From Lichenostomus cassidix (Eukaryota; Chordata; Aves; Passeriformes; Meliphagidae): 64,000 bases of DNA. Made by a program: the position numbers and the translations under genes. Positions 43,801 through 55,839 of this stretch are shown here, in pieces. The notes below the pieces were generated by a model. It did no database searches. It worked only from the letters and a program-made list of their open reading frames with translations, and was not told where the DNA came from. The DNA lies in assembly GCA_008360975.2 (NCBI GenBank), contig CM039196.1, positions 6,118,263-6,182,262 of the forward strand. The letters run 5' to 3'. How positions within the stretch are numbered: position 1 is the stretch's first letter; the number at the start of each line of letters is the position of its first letter.

Positions 43801-46500
43801 GAGCCTGCGGTGGGCATGCCCTGAGCCCAGCCAGGCAGCAGGGAGCCACCTGGTTGGTTTTGAATCCATTTGCTTTTCTTCTTTAATGCAGGCTTGTGTT
43901 ACTCGCTGAGCATGTCCTCAGGCACTCTGGGTTTTGCTGTTTAGCCACAAAGCTGGTCACTGTTGTGAGCTGCAGCCAAGAGAGCAGAAACTTGACAAAG
44001 GGTGCACCACGGTGCTGAGACTTGACTGTGGTTAACACCTTGCTGAAAGAGCAGTGAGACCTTAAAATCATCTATCTTGTCAGCACAGTGCTTTCCTGCC
44101 TTTCATTGCTTTTTGTGCCCCTTCTACCTATAGGAATATTTTAAAGCTTTGAAATGTTAATGCTTACAGTTTAAGTATTGCGTGGAAACAGAGCAGCAGA
44201 ATTGTGTATTTGTGCATGACAGTTGATCAAAACTAGGCTAGTGACACCTCCAGTCTAAATTTTTGTTCTTAAACACTGTATTCTCTCAGTTCAGAGAGCA
44301 GCTATAACCCCCATGCTTTAGAAGAACCTCTTTTGTTTCCTGGACTGCTCACTGTGCTACCTGCTGAACCAGTCACTGGCTGCTGGGGTATTAACCTGTT
44401 GAGTTTATCTGAAGGAGGGGATTTTTCTGTCGGCTGACACCATCCAAATCTCTCAAATCCATGAACTCCTCTAACGCTGCTTTCAGGGAAGAGAGTGTGT
44501 AACAGATGGACCTCATCTTTTGCAGGGTGGTCTAGACTGTCATGGTGGTTTAGAAATAAAATGTATTAATAATGAATGTTCATAACACCACCATTAGTAT
44601 TCGTGTTATTTATTCACAGCTGCTTTGATCCTCCTTTCTTCAGTCTTGGCTGCAGTGCAAGGGGCAGCATAAAACCTGTGATTTGAAGTCCTAGTTGGGA
44701 GGGATGAGCACAGGGAAGTTCCTTCACATGGAGCAAACACTGCACGTGAGGGTGATTTCTGCTGGGAAAAGGGCAAGAGGAGGGACTGGGAAAAAATCAT
44801 AAAATGTGTTTGAGGCCAAGAGTGTCTCTTTGTTTAAACAAACTTCTGTAGTTAAAAAGAAAAATAGGTTGCAAGAGGGGAGGGTACAGTGATGGGAGCT
44901 GGAGGGTGAGAATGTGAATTCAGCAGCACAGACAGGCAGATCTGACAGGCCAGGGTGGGGAATTGCTGTGTGTCCAGTCTGGGCAGCAGAGTGGGGGTTT
45001 CAGACTTGACCAGAGCTGTTCAGCTGCTGTGGCAATCCCTGATGCCTGCCTGGGAGAAAGCTTGTGTGTTCTTGTGCATCCCTTGCCTCCTAGGGACTGC
45101 AAAGATCCCTCCTTCCATGCCTGCTGGGGAGGGGTGGTGTCTTAAGTGACCTTGCTGCAGATAGAAACTGTACCTTGGTTTCAAAGGGTTGGTAAGTGGG
45201 GAAAAAACTCTGCCTGAATTGCTGGTATGAGAGGGAGCTTTATTCCAAGCAGACTTTTAAAATGCATATTCCCAGCATTTATCAGAGCATGCCCTGAGCC
45301 AAGTTATGATTCTTCTCAGATTTTTTTGTTCCCAGGGCCAACCCTCCCTGAATGTTCATTAGCAAATAAAAGCACCACATGACCCACACACTTGGCTAGC
45401 AGCACCCCAGCCATCTTGTTAGCATTTGAAGTAATAGTACAGCTCACATACATTTCCTGAGCAAGCTCAGTAATTCTGTGTTTGGAGAGTTTGAGCCAAC
45501 TGGTATTACTTCCAAGAGAAACACTGTGTGTTCACCCACTTTACCTTTGAAGCAAGAGAGAGGAAAAGGGGTTGTGTGGCCTGTGTTTTGTCATTTCTCC
45601 CATGGGGCTGCTTAACTGCCCTCTTGAAAGTTCTTTTACAAAAGAAATAGTGGCTTTCAATATTTTTCTTCTTGAGTTCCCTTAGAAAAATAAGTAGAGA
45701 TCACTGAGGTGCTGGTCCCTGTGGAGGGAACTGAACCTTACTTGGTGATTGGCTTGTGTTGTTTGTAGTTACCTTTTACAGACTCTTCTAGAAGTGATTA
45801 AAATACTGCACCCTGGAAATGAGTGCTGCAGGAGGCTGAGATGATTGCTGCAATGACAGGGCTTTGGTTCCCTTGGGAAAAGGGATAGGCTGTCCCCACT
45901 GTCTTTTCATCCATTCCAACTTTGGATTTGTGACAAGGCTGAGAGGAATCAAAGGGTTGCTGATAGACTTGATTGGTTTGAAAAGGCTAAGGGAGAAGTG
46001 AATGTATTTGAAGCAGCCTCTGGGGATATTGATGAATGAACATCTGGTAAAAATTAAGTATTACTTACTGCAATAAAAAAACCCCAAAATGCAAGGTGGC
46101 TCAGAGCCAGGAGATGGCTGATGATACAGTGGGTCACATTCTGCAAACTGCACAGGGGTCTCTCCTGCTGCATCTACCTCAAGCTTTAAAAGCCTAAATA
46201 TAGCACAGATCATACCTGCTGCCCTGTCTTGGGCTTTCCCCAGCCCCAGTTAAATTGCTCTTCTCTAGATCATCAGGCATCTGCTTTCCAAAGTCCTAAC
46301 CAATACTGTGAAGTGACCTGTGACTGTGACAGATGGTTCATAAACACATGCATTTTATTTAGGTGGTCAAATTGTGGTGCATTGTAGGAAGCTGACCTAC
46401 GTAGGAGGAATTTTCAGAAAATTGTGTCCCAGGTTGTAAAAAGGGACGAAGAGGTGTTTTAAAAGTGAAAATAGCCACCTGGTATTAAAATAGCTTTCTT
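40882..46500. other. Non-coding stretch, no supported gene
   Basis: No gene is supported. The minus-strand open frame at 43377-43817 (146 codons) resembles no family I recognise. A 27-bp tandem duplication is listed separately. At 42404-42430 the words CTGGCCA and TGGCCAG are opposed around TAAGTTTAG, a small imperfect inverted repeat. The interval at 44520-44620 (TGTATTAATAATGAATG, CCATTAGTATTCGTG) is mildly enhancer-like. Confidence 0.6.
41414..41467. repeat. 27-bp tandem duplication, 2 copies
   Basis: The 27-base unit starting GTCCCTAATC and ending GTTTGATTTTG occurs twice back to back (41414-41440 and 41441-41467), differing at one base (CCTAAC versus CATAAC). The high identity implies a fairly recent event. 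Confidence 0.92.
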
Positions 46501-47699
46501 AAACACTGCATCCTCTGCTGATGGGTCCACTGAGTGTCTGGCTTTCAGTTTGTCTGAACTTTCCTGTTGTATCTTTTGTCTTGGCTAAATATGTTTGAAA
46601 TGAGGGCAGGTCTCTCTGTTTTACTGGACTAAAGTAAGAATTCTGTCTACAATGCAGGAACACTAATTGTAAGGGATCCAGAAGGTTTCTAAGGAGTGTC
46701 ATATTTTTCTATGGAGCTCAAGAACTAATTTTGGTAAATTGACAGTGTTCTCTATTAAAACAGATTAGACAAATCGTGTTTGCTGCTGTCAAGTGTCAAC
46801 AGTGGTATGATTAATGGCAAGTAATGTTATTTGACTGTTTGTAGCTGTCCATAAGATTTTGAATTTGAATGTGGGGTTGTACATTAAAGAGTTGGGAGCA
46901 TTTTTCACTCCTGATGGTGGTCCAGAGCCAGATTTTGGAAAAAAGCAAAGGCTAAATGACTTGATTTTTATGTACTGTTAATGTGAGGGAGGGAGCACCC
47001 TGTTCCTATAAGTGTTTTTCAGCAAGGGGCTTAGCTTTACCTGGTGTCTTTAGAGGTGCTCCAGGGCTGATCTACCATCACTGCCCCTTGGCCTAAGCAG
47101 TTCCAGCTCTGTTCCACCACCAGTCCAGAAGACTGGTGTCTCAGCCAAGGTTGTAGGAGATGGGAGTTCTGGTTCATGTGAGCAGTTTTACATTCTATTA
47201 CAGAGCAAGGAAAAACAGCACATAGTCACTGATTCATCTGAGCTGACTTCTACAAACCCACCTGGGTAATTATTTGAAATAGTATTTAATGCCTCAACTG
47301 TACCATGTGTTTGACAAATACTGGAAAAAGTGTTTTCTGTGAAAAGAGTCTTAGGTGCATTGTGTGTCAATCCCTATTTACTTCTAGTCTTTCTCACTTT
47401 CCAGCTTATCTTTGACCAATTTAAATAAATTGACCTTTGGGGTTTTTGAGGTAGAAAGGAATAAAGATGCAACTGAAATGTCATGTGAAAGCCGCTGGGT
47501 TGACTCTAGGGATCTCTACACCATGTTATCTTTGCTTTTATCTAAAAACTCTGTTCTGATGTGCTTTGATCTTCAAGGATTTTTAAAACATGCTCTTTTT
47601 TTATGTGCAAATGGCTACTGAAAAGTTTACAGGTTCACAGCGTGTGTGCAGTGTAAGGCTCTCTCAAGGCTGCTTTTGATATGTGACTATATCTGCACC

Positions 47700-47713
47700 A
47701 AAAAAAAAAAAAA
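47700..47713 (+). repeat. Poly-A run (14 A)
   Basis: Fourteen consecutive A residues followed by CCAAACC. No AATAAA or gene-like body lies upstream, so this is not called as a retrocopy tail. Confidence 0.85.
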
Positions 47714-49732
47714 CCAAACCATCCTTGAGCACCTAAACAAGCTTACTTTGGATGATAATACCTGGGTCTTAGCAGTGTGTTTTGTCTCTGGTTTTTGAGG
47801 CTTTTTAAAGATTTGGTTTAACTTTCCCCATTTTATAGATGGTGAGGGGGGAGAAAGGAAGCTGGGAAATAGTTATTTAGGAGTGGGAGTGGGGAGAGGG
47901 AGAAAGAAGGGATAATTTTCATCTCCAAAAAGGCTGGGGAATGGAGACACAAATAGCAACTGTCTTGCCTGAACACCCAGTCTGGTACTCCATAGGATTG
48001 CATATGTTTTTTCTCCTGGGCATGCGGGCCTACAGCTGATGAAATACATGATGTCTGTGTTTGGTTTACATGAACATTTATTTTTATTTTGCTAAGGTTT
48101 TTAATATCTCATGAAGACATGTTTATTGTGCCTTAAAATCTGATTTTCCCTCGTGTGATTTTCAGGCTCTAGAGGACTCCTAGTCTCTCAGTTGAAACCA
48201 AAGCCTCATCTTCCCGTTTGGCTCTGGCAGATGTTGTGGAGGATAAACAAAGAAAAATCTGTGGAGCTTTTCTGTTTATTTGCACTGCAGTCTAATTTGT
48301 GTTCTGGTGGAACAGGAGTAGGGTGTAGGACTGCAGGAAGTGCAGTACAAGTGGTGCTGGAGGGAGGAGGGTATCATCTCTTTCCGATTGCACATTTGGA
48401 CTGTGTGTCTGAATAGCTGAACATTTATGTGCTTTGCTAATTTGTTGTAAAACAAGGCTGACTGAGTGTTTCAAAGAATCTGAACCGGAAACGGCTGTGC
48501 AAATTACTCAACACCTTTCAGTCACCACCAAAGCCAGTAGTTTCTTTGAACAAGATTGAGAGGAATATTGATTAAATCAACAGAAATGGACAAAGAAAGG
48601 AATAGTAGATAAATAGCTGTGCAGGGATGAGATAAAAAAATCATTCATCAAGGCAGACACATGATTTGTGGGGAGATCTTTTAAATACTTGGATATGGCA
48701 TCCTGTAGTAGAGATCCCCCTCTTCCCAAGTCTTTCCAGCAGTCTCTGGAAGGAGGCAGAGATCAGGGAAACAAGCACTGATCTTGGTGACCCTTCCCTG
48801 CTAATGCCTTCCCTCCCTGCCACCCCCTGAGAGCTGGCACAGCTTTCCTGCACCAGCAGGCGCGTCTATCCTGCCATCTGTACTGTGTGCAAAGAGGCAA
48901 AGGCGCCAAATTCCAGCCAGGGTCTGGCGAGAGACTCGTTCTGTTCAGGGTGGGAGACTGAGCAGAGATGGAGCTCCTCCCCACACGCATTCCAGCATTC
49001 TGCTCCCAAACGTGGTGCTGCCTGCTCTGCTTGGGTGTGTGGGTGACCTGGGGTGAAGATGATGTGTGGAGCCCAGAGCTGCTGCAACATCCAAGCCATG
49101 GTTGCTTGGTTAATTTATTGAGTCCAGCAGAGTAGGGAGATCAAACAGTGAGAGGGCAGAGAAGAGTTGTGATAGAGTGAGGAGAGTTACAGCCCTGGTA
49201 TGTTCTTCTGCTCCTCTTCACCTGCTAGCAGTTGGCTGTGTTTTTCCAAGCGCACTGCTGAGAGCTGCTATAAACTGCAATCAAATTTGATCTTGCCAAA
49301 TGCAAGTTAAAATGTCACAACGTTCCTCAAATCCTTTTTTAAAAACTACAGGCTTTTAAGGCACTCTCTCCCAGTATTTGCTCCTCTTTATTCTTTCTTC
49401 TCCTGTGATTCATGAAGTGACCGTGTGCTCCTGTGCATAAGAAAAAAAGCAAGCATTATGTTCATAATGCGTCAGATCACACAGAGCTACGTTTTGCTGG
49501 CACGTTTGTACAAGCTCCCATTCTGCATATTGGAATATTTTCATGCTGGCTTCCAAAATTCATGAGCAAGGGCAAGCTAGGTTTTTGTGTTGGACAGAAA
49601 TCAAAGGATCTGGAAATGCAGCCAGTGACTGTAGAATAAAAGCAATTACCACATGCAACAGTATGTAAATGTGTTTATTAGGAATGTGTATGTCCCTTGT
49701 TAGCGTGTATCTTAGTGCCACAGTGTCTTTCA

Positions 49733-49790
49733 TTCTGACAATGGTCTTGTGAAACATAATAGCTCTGTTTTTCCCGTTTTGTAAAGCTTC
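49733..49790 (-). mobile_element. Possible MIR-type SINE relic (weak)
   Basis: The plus-strand phrases TGACAATGGTCTTGTGAAAC, ATAATAGCTCTGTTTTTCCCG and TTTTGTAAAG fall in the same order as the reverse-complement MIR tail (ACAACCCTGTGAGGTAGG, TATTATTATCCCC, ATTTTACAG). The match is short and diverged. Confidence 0.3.
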
Positions 49791-51100
49791 ATCCTAAATA
49801 ACTTCCCCTTCAAATTAATTCTCTTGGCCCCCTTTCAGACATGCTGTTATTTTCTTTTCTTACCAGCCATCTAGTGATGTGGTTGACCTTGGTTTTCATA
49901 TCCTGCAGGCCAAATCAACTACTTCCTGAAAAATATTTGACCAAGGGGAAATGTAAGGCAGGACAGAGATTTCTGACATGTTCTGCTTTCTGTGCACAAG
50001 CTGGATGGTGATGAGGCAGGAGAAGGTTGTAGAATAACCTTGGAGGCTGCTTCAGCAGTGGGGATGATCAGGAAATTATCTTCTGGAAATCTGTCAGTGC
50101 TGCCTTTTTAAAAGCAAACAACCCCTACCTCCCAGATAAACAGGCATAAACAAGGTGGTGTGTAAGTACTGGCCAAGGGAGGTTTTGCTGTACCTGGGTA
50201 AGAAACAAGCTCTGACAGCTGGTTAAAGGCACAGGTGGTGCAGTGCAGGGTGCTCTGTGGAAACATTTTCTGAAGCACCGGGAGAGCTGTTGTTGTCATC
50301 TTTACCTTGAACCACATCTGTGCAACATCTGTTGTTTTAAAAGCACATACCTGTCATTAGGTGTACATAATTAACTCAATTTCATTTGAAGTTCTGTTTA
50401 ATTTTTTGTTATGACGCACAGGCTGGTTTTCTCTTCTGTGGTGGAACTTTGTTTAGAAATACACTTACAGCAAGCAAGTCTGTCCTAAACCGTAAGAACA
50501 GCGAAGCTTTTGGCCTTGAAAAGAGGGTGAAGATTTCTGAAGAAAACACCTTCCACTTGATAACATGTTTTTGGCAGGAAAGATTTCTTCATGTTACGAA
50601 GTTTATCTGATCCAACCAAACTTCCCATTCACACAGCAATACTTAAAAGGGAATTAAATAGATCATCTGTCTCATGTTTGCTGCCAGAGCCTGTGCAAGG
50701 TGAGGGCTGTGGGTCAGGCTCACTGTGCCTGTCTCCTGTGCCCACTGGATGGTCAGTGCTGAAGTACAAATGCAGCATAGTTTCTGGCAAATTGACCTTC
50801 TTTCCAACTGGTGAAAGCCATCCTGAAGGCTGGAAGCAGGACAGCACTGAGCTCGAGCCAGAGTGGCTTTGGGAGAAAGGGGAAAGTAAATAAAAAGTGC
50901 AGACTGCAGCTCAGGATATAAAAATCCCTTCCTTCCTGTAAGCAGTGGTGCAGGGAGGGGATTGCAGGTGACTGGTGTTCAACCACTGGTGACTTTCCCA
51001 GCAGCTGTCATAATGTTATTCTTTTCAACAGCCTCTTTTGTTTTTGTTAAGAAACTGTTTCAAACATTTCAGCCTTGATCCTGTGAGAAGGAATTAAAAG

Positions 51101-52240
51101 TTTTGGCAGCTGGATTTCATCCCCTGCTCCCTTCCCCCAAAAACACTGCTTAGGGAGCTGTGGCCATAATCACTGTGCAGTGTCCCCAGCACTGAATGGA
51201 GCCGGGGTGAGCGGCAATGGCAGTGCCCTGTGGTGAAGCAGCTGTAACAGGCTTCCCTGCTGTGTGTGAGGGAGCCCTTAATAAGAATTGAAAGCTTTTT
51301 CTTGCTGTGGATATGGTTCAAAAGCCGGCACGGGCTGCTGTGGGGTCTAGTGCGGGGGATGCGCCATGGTGGGCACTGGGCAAGGGGAGTCATTGCCCCC
51401 TTGAGCTGGCCTTTGAATGAGAAAGAAGTCATAGAAAGGCCTCGAAGGCTGGCTCTCACTGCAAGTTTTCTGCAACATTTGTGTCTGGTGGTGGGTGGAG
51501 GGCTGTGCTGGTCTGGTTAGCTTGGCTGGACACCCAGTACGACCAACATGTTTAAGGTGATGGAAAAGGCTGGGCTGAGAGGCAGTGGCCCCGTGGCCAG
51601 AGGACACCTCTCCTGGACAGTATCTGCACTGCTCTGCATCATGTTCGGGCTGGGGAAGGGGCTGAGGGCTCAGCCTGACCCCTCTGTGCCCATCAGTAGC
51701 AGTGTCCCTGGTCCCCAAACCCTCTGAATAGGGCTTTGTCTCCCCGGTGCCGCCTGAGGTTAGCGCTGTCCTGGCAGTGCCCGGGGCTGTGGCCTCCCTC
51801 AGGGGCTGAGGGCAACAGTGAGCAGTGAGTTGGAGCAGTGTGTGACATGGAATAAGGAGTTTGTGAGGAGAAACTGCCAGGGTTAAATTTCAGGATGACA
51901 CTCGGAGCGTGGCTGTGCCAGCAGGAGAGGAGGAGGTGGGGTAGTACTGAGAAATGAAGGCCTAAAGAAAGTGATGGGTGAGGTGAGGCCTGAGGTGAAA
52001 CCCTGGCGAGCGCTGCTGGGAACATTGAAGCAGGTGGCCTCAGTGTCCTGGCAGGGAACCAGCAGGGCAGTTTGTCTGGGAATTGCTGGGGTCCCATGTG
52101 GGTTTGGGAGTCTGTGCTGCTTCCCAAAAGAGAGCAGATTTCCAGCTATCTCTGCCATACCTGTGGCAGCGGCCTGCCAGCTGCAGGCCATGGTTGGTGG
52201 AAGGAAACCACAAAGATCCTTGAGCCACTGATACTATGTG
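51101..52240. other. GC-richer non-coding block, origin unclear
   Basis: This stretch is clearly GC-richer than its surroundings and has moderate CpG content (CCCCGGTGCCGCC near 51745, GGCGAGCGCTGC near 52005). Because of the GC bias it carries many overlapping long open frames on both strands (51347-51718, 51693-52127 and 51883-52191 minus; 51971-52231 plus). None resembles a known protein. It could be a diverged LTR or other transposon, or simply a GC-rich patch. I do not recognise a family. Confidence 0.4.
51647..51668 (+). other. Canonical G-quadruplex motif
   Basis: Four G runs of 3-4 bases are separated by loops of 2, 2 and 4 bases (GGG-CT-GGGG-AA-GGGG-CTGA-GGG). This fits the standard quadruplex rule. 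It is the best such motif I noticed in the window. Folding and function are untested. Confidence 0.7.
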
Positions 52241-53600
52241 GAAAAAATAGAAGAGAGAAAAGAAATGCAGCCAGGAGAGGGAGGGGGTCTAGTTCCTGTT
52301 GGAGTGAGGCTGCTTCCACAGCACTTAAGTACGGGGAATGGATTCACGTCTGTGGTACTTGGGGATCATCAGGCTCGGGAGACCTTTTTTCTTTTCTTTT
52401 TTTTCCTTCCAGTTAATTTCCCGCAAAAGGTCATGGCCTGACATGGTCATGGCTGATTTGCAATCCCTTTCCGTGCTCGGGGATCTTTCGGCATTCAGAA
52501 CTGTTTGCTCAGGGCAATGATTTGACTCCAAACCACCTGCCTGCTACTCAAACTGCTAAAAACCCTTCTCTGCACTTGCCTGAAGTTTGGCTATGATTTT
52601 TCTAGTTCTCTGAGTGATTTGCCTTCTCTCCTGATATAATTTAGACAGGGAACTGTAATCAATCAATCAGCATAGTAATTGCCTATTTAGCATTGAGGAC
52701 AGTTGAGAGATTGCCTTGCATTTAACAAGTCCTCTCTGGTGGAGACAGAACTCAGAGGTCAGCACCCTCTGACTTCAGGGATCTGCTCCCTGGGGCACAT
52801 GTGGCTCTCTTTTGGGGGATACGGTGGGGGGAGAGCAGTGCAGCTGAACTTGTAGGACTTGCTATACTGGTGTGGTGTCGTAGACAAGAATGGCAGCAGT
52901 GGGATTCTGCAAGATCCTAACTGGCTGCTTGGCTAGAACATTATCGTGGGACACATATCCAGGAGGAATCATAGTGGAATCGTGATCAGTTGATGTCTTG
53001 GGTTACTTGGAGATTTCAAGGTGGTATTTGTTCATGTTTGGCAAGGTAGCTTGGGGGATGTGATCCAGAATTTCAGTTGATAGGGAATACATTTTGTAAA
53101 ATCTTCCCCAAATGTGTCTCTTAAGAAGAGGGCTAGTGCATTGGAACAAAGGGGAAGGGCAGTTTGCCTGTGATAGTATTTTCCAAGTCATTGACCTGAC
53201 TTTATCAGGTAGCAAGACCCTAGTGGGTTTTGGTCAACCTACTTTTCTTGTCCATCTGCATAACATCTTGCTGTCTGGCAGATGTTTACAGTGCTGTCCC
53301 AAAGACCCTTTTCCAAAAGCAGTAATCCAGATAAATGGCAGTTCCTGTAGAGAAGCCATTTCAAATCATTGGTCAGTGAACCACATAGTTCTGCTGCTGT
53401 AAAACCACTACTTCTGCCATTTACAATGTTAGAAACATGTTAAAAATGTACGGCTTTGTCCTTTTTCCTCTCTTCCCTTGACAGCTGCTGTGTGGTGATC
53501 CCAGACATTTAACTTACACTGCCATTTTTGGCAGGAGCCAGGCTGGTTGTATTCAGCAGCCACCGACACCTCACACATTTTTCCAACTACTTGATTTCAG
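52241..53600. other. Non-coding stretch, no supported gene
   Basis: A strong pyrimidine tract ends in AG at 52411-52412, but no clean downstream donor-bounded exon follows. The word GGTCATGGC then occurs at 52429-52437 and 52445-52453, the first overlapping an AGGTCA nuclear-receptor-like half-site. The rest shows no gene or repeat. Confidence 0.5.
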
Positions 53601-53639
53601 AAATTCTCCCAACAACAAGGTAATAATAAAATAGGAAAT

Positions 53640-53930
53640 CAACAAACACTCTTTGAGACCAGAACAGGAAAACAAAGTAATGAAAAGGTCAGTAAGTGGC
53701 ATTAAAATGTAAAATCCGAGAGCACATAAAAACAAACAAGTTTCTGGACAGAAAACATCAGTGGATTTGAGCTCACAGAAATCTGAGCTCCAGTCCAGAT
53801 GCCTGCAGTTGATGGTGTCCAATTAAACCGGGGGTACGTCTCGTCGGGAAGGAGTTCTCAGTAATACCGGTCCGAGCGGTTTTGTGTTTCTCGTTCCTAC
53901 ACACGTGATGTGATGTGATGTGCTGTACCA
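53640..53930. promoter_or_regulatory. Candidate regulatory element with sharp CpG cluster
   Basis: AT-rich unique sequence (53640-53820) runs into nine CpGs within 77 bases (53829-53905), far above the local background. Phrases include CCGGGGGTACGTCTCGTCGGG and ATACCGGTCCGAGCGG, with an ACCGGT palindrome. A GTGAT triple repeat follows directly. The stretch is too short for a CpG island. It might be a constrained element, a small hypomethylated site, or a young insertion of CpG-rich origin. No coding product or structured RNA is recognised. Confidence 0.35.
53905..53922. repeat. (GTGAT)3 short tandem repeat
   Basis: Three and a half GTGAT units follow an ACACGTG word. It is a small pentanucleotide repeat. 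Confidence 0.8.
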
Positions 53931-54106
53931 GCTGAAGCTTTCTAAGATGGCTGAGCTCTTCCACACTGGTGGAAACTCTTTGGTTCCCCTCCCCTTCACC
54001 AGTTCAGAGAATTGGCTGATCCTTGGATGGCAATGAGCTGTTTTGTGAAACCCGAGTGTCGGCTGTGCCAGCATGAGATATTCTCCTCCCTCCATTTTTT
54101 TTGCCC

Positions 54107-54123
54107 TTTTTTTTTTTTTTTTT
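54107..54123 (+). repeat. Poly-T run (17 T)
   Basis: Seventeen consecutive T residues, preceded by another T8 run a few bases upstream. On the minus strand this would be an A tail, but no retroposon body is recognisable beside it. Confidence 0.85.
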
Positions 54124-55479
54124 GGTGTTAAATGAGGGTGTTAATTCCTTCTGCCATTCTCCATTTCCTGGTCTGAATGGATGTTGAAATAGCTGTGCTG
54201 CCACAACTTGCAGCAGGGAGCACCCAGTGGCATGAGGCCGGGCATGGGGTGGGCAGGAGGGGAGAGAGCGTTACAGGAGCTGCTGTTAGCCACTGTTGCT
54301 GCCAAACGTCACATCAGAGAACCACAGCCTAAGTGCTACTGAAAGATTCAATAAATATTCAGCAGGAAAAATATGTCCATTGTGAATTAAATTGTAAAGA
54401 AAATAGTTAATGCAAATTTGGACATCCGGTAGGAGGGTGTCTGTAGCTTGCTGCAGAATTGCTCTTAGCAATTGAGTATTTTTCTGCTTATTGTTCAAAA
54501 TTCCAGTGAAAGTTTGATATTTTGGTTTCTGGAGCCTATTTAAAGAGAGATTTTGACTATTTAACAAACACCTTAAAATAAAGGATTCTATTGCGGTCTA
54601 CACAGAGGAGGTAAGCACGTCTTAAACCATTGTCATTAAAAAGCAGCTGTTGAGGGTTTTACTGTGGGGCTTTGCATGTGGTTATGATCATTGTAGAGTC
54701 CTTTCATGGGGGTATGGGGTGTGCATCATTAGGGAGTGTACAGAAACATGGTATGCATCATTAGGGAGTGTACAGAAACTAAAACAAAATACGGCTGTAG
54801 AAATTGTACTGAAATGCTGCATCTAAATCAGCCAAGAAGAAAAGGATAAACCTTATCATGTTCTTTTCTTTAGAGCCCAGTGTTACATAAGAAATGAGTT
54901 GCCAGGTTTCCTACCTTGCTGGCTCCTGGTCTCATCAGCACTTGCTGTCTCCTGCCCATCTCCAAAGGCTCTCCATGAATACCAGATTGCAGAGCAGGTG
55001 CTCTGTGACTCTCGCTCTCTAGCAAGGCTTTTGCTTGTGTTTTGCAGTAGTAATTCATCTGTGTTGTAATTTAGGTAGATTCGCTGCTCTCCAAGAAGGT
55101 TTAACATACACCTCCCCTTCCCAAATCAAAACCCCACCGTGTCTTTATCCATCCAGTTTTCACTCCTCTGAGGTGGTTGGCACCATGCTGCATGGCAGTG
55201 TGAAGCCATGCGTTGCCAGAAGGCTGGCAGGTATTTTTAGCGTAGCCTGTTTGGCAAGGAAAGGGACGTGTCCCTCTTTCCCCTTGTGAAAAGGAAGAAG
55301 AGCTGCAGGTCATGGTGTGGTTGGATGGTGCTTGTGTTGCGTTTTCAAGTCTTATTGGGGTAACTGGTTGCCTTTACCTCTTGTTTGTAAAGAGACGTTT
55401 AATGCATGGGTGCTCCAATTTCCACAGCTGTCTTAGCTTTTGCCTTTCCCTGTCTGTCTCTCCCTATTTTTTCCTCTCT
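54124..55479. other. Non-coding stretch, no supported gene
   Basis: No gene is supported. A 32-bp-period duplication is listed separately. Short open frames on both strands are not family-like. Confidence 0.55.
54716..54779. repeat. 32-bp tandem duplication, 2 copies
   Basis: The 26-base core starting TGCATCATTAGGG and ending GTACAGAAAC is identical at 54722-54747 and 54754-54779. It is preceded in both cases by an ATGG word, giving a 32-base period. The perfect core suggests a recent duplication. Confidence 0.92.
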
Positions 55480-55700
55480 TTGTCTCAAATTAGCGCCACA
55501 ATTAAAGTGTGAAGCCTGCTGGCAGCTCACTGGTAATTACTGTACAATGAAAGAGAGGAACATCTGTCAAAGCTAGGACAAGATAACAGCTGTAATTGAT
55601 TGCCACATCATGGAGCTTGACCACCAGCAGATGGCTGGGGCTAGTTTTGAAAAACGGATAGCAGCAGAGGTCCCAGGGATTCGAGGTGACTCTTCAGAGG
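55480..55700. promoter_or_regulatory. Candidate conserved non-coding element / possible microexon
   Basis: After a long pyrimidine tract ending in AG (55492-55493) comes unique sequence with CACAATTAAAGTG, CACTGGTAATTACTG and GCTGTAATTGATTGCC, all homeodomain-like, then CAGCAGATGGCTGG (CAGATG E-box). The AG and a GTAATT at 55533 bound a 39-base segment with one open frame. I regard enhancer-type CNE as more likely than exon. It starts a cluster of similar blocks reaching to 57.1 kb. Confidence 0.3.
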
Positions 55701-55839
55701 TGACTGCCTGTGAGTTACACCTGTTCAAAAGCTGCCACGCAAGGCTCCATCCTTTTGGTTCCTTTATTTGGTTTTCCGTATTTGTTTTTAACTCCCTGCT
55801 CACCTCCGAAGCTGCACCACAGAGCAGCATATGCTGCTG

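Larger units (their letters stand above)
46501..51100. other. Non-coding stretch, no supported gene
   Basis: No gene is supported. A poly-A run lies at 47700-47713. Faint MIR-like phrases occur at 47834-47851 (CCATTTTATAGATGGTGAGG) and at 49733-49790 (CTTGTGAAACATAATAGCTCTG then CCCGTTTTGTAAAG). A purine-rich stretch runs from 47840 to 47910. The rest is ordinary. Confidence 0.55.

Noticed and set aside
43377..43817. 146-codon minus-strand open frame
   Set aside because: No domain, no signal peptide, no family resemblance. Likely chance.
47834..47851. MIR-like phrase CCATTTTATAGATGGTGAGG
   Set aside because: Only about 20 bases match, and the following sequence is generic purine-rich DNA.
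51693..52127. 144-codon minus-strand frame rich in Ser, Pro and His
   Set aside because: It lies in a GC-rich patch where several frames on both strands are open at once, so composition explains it.
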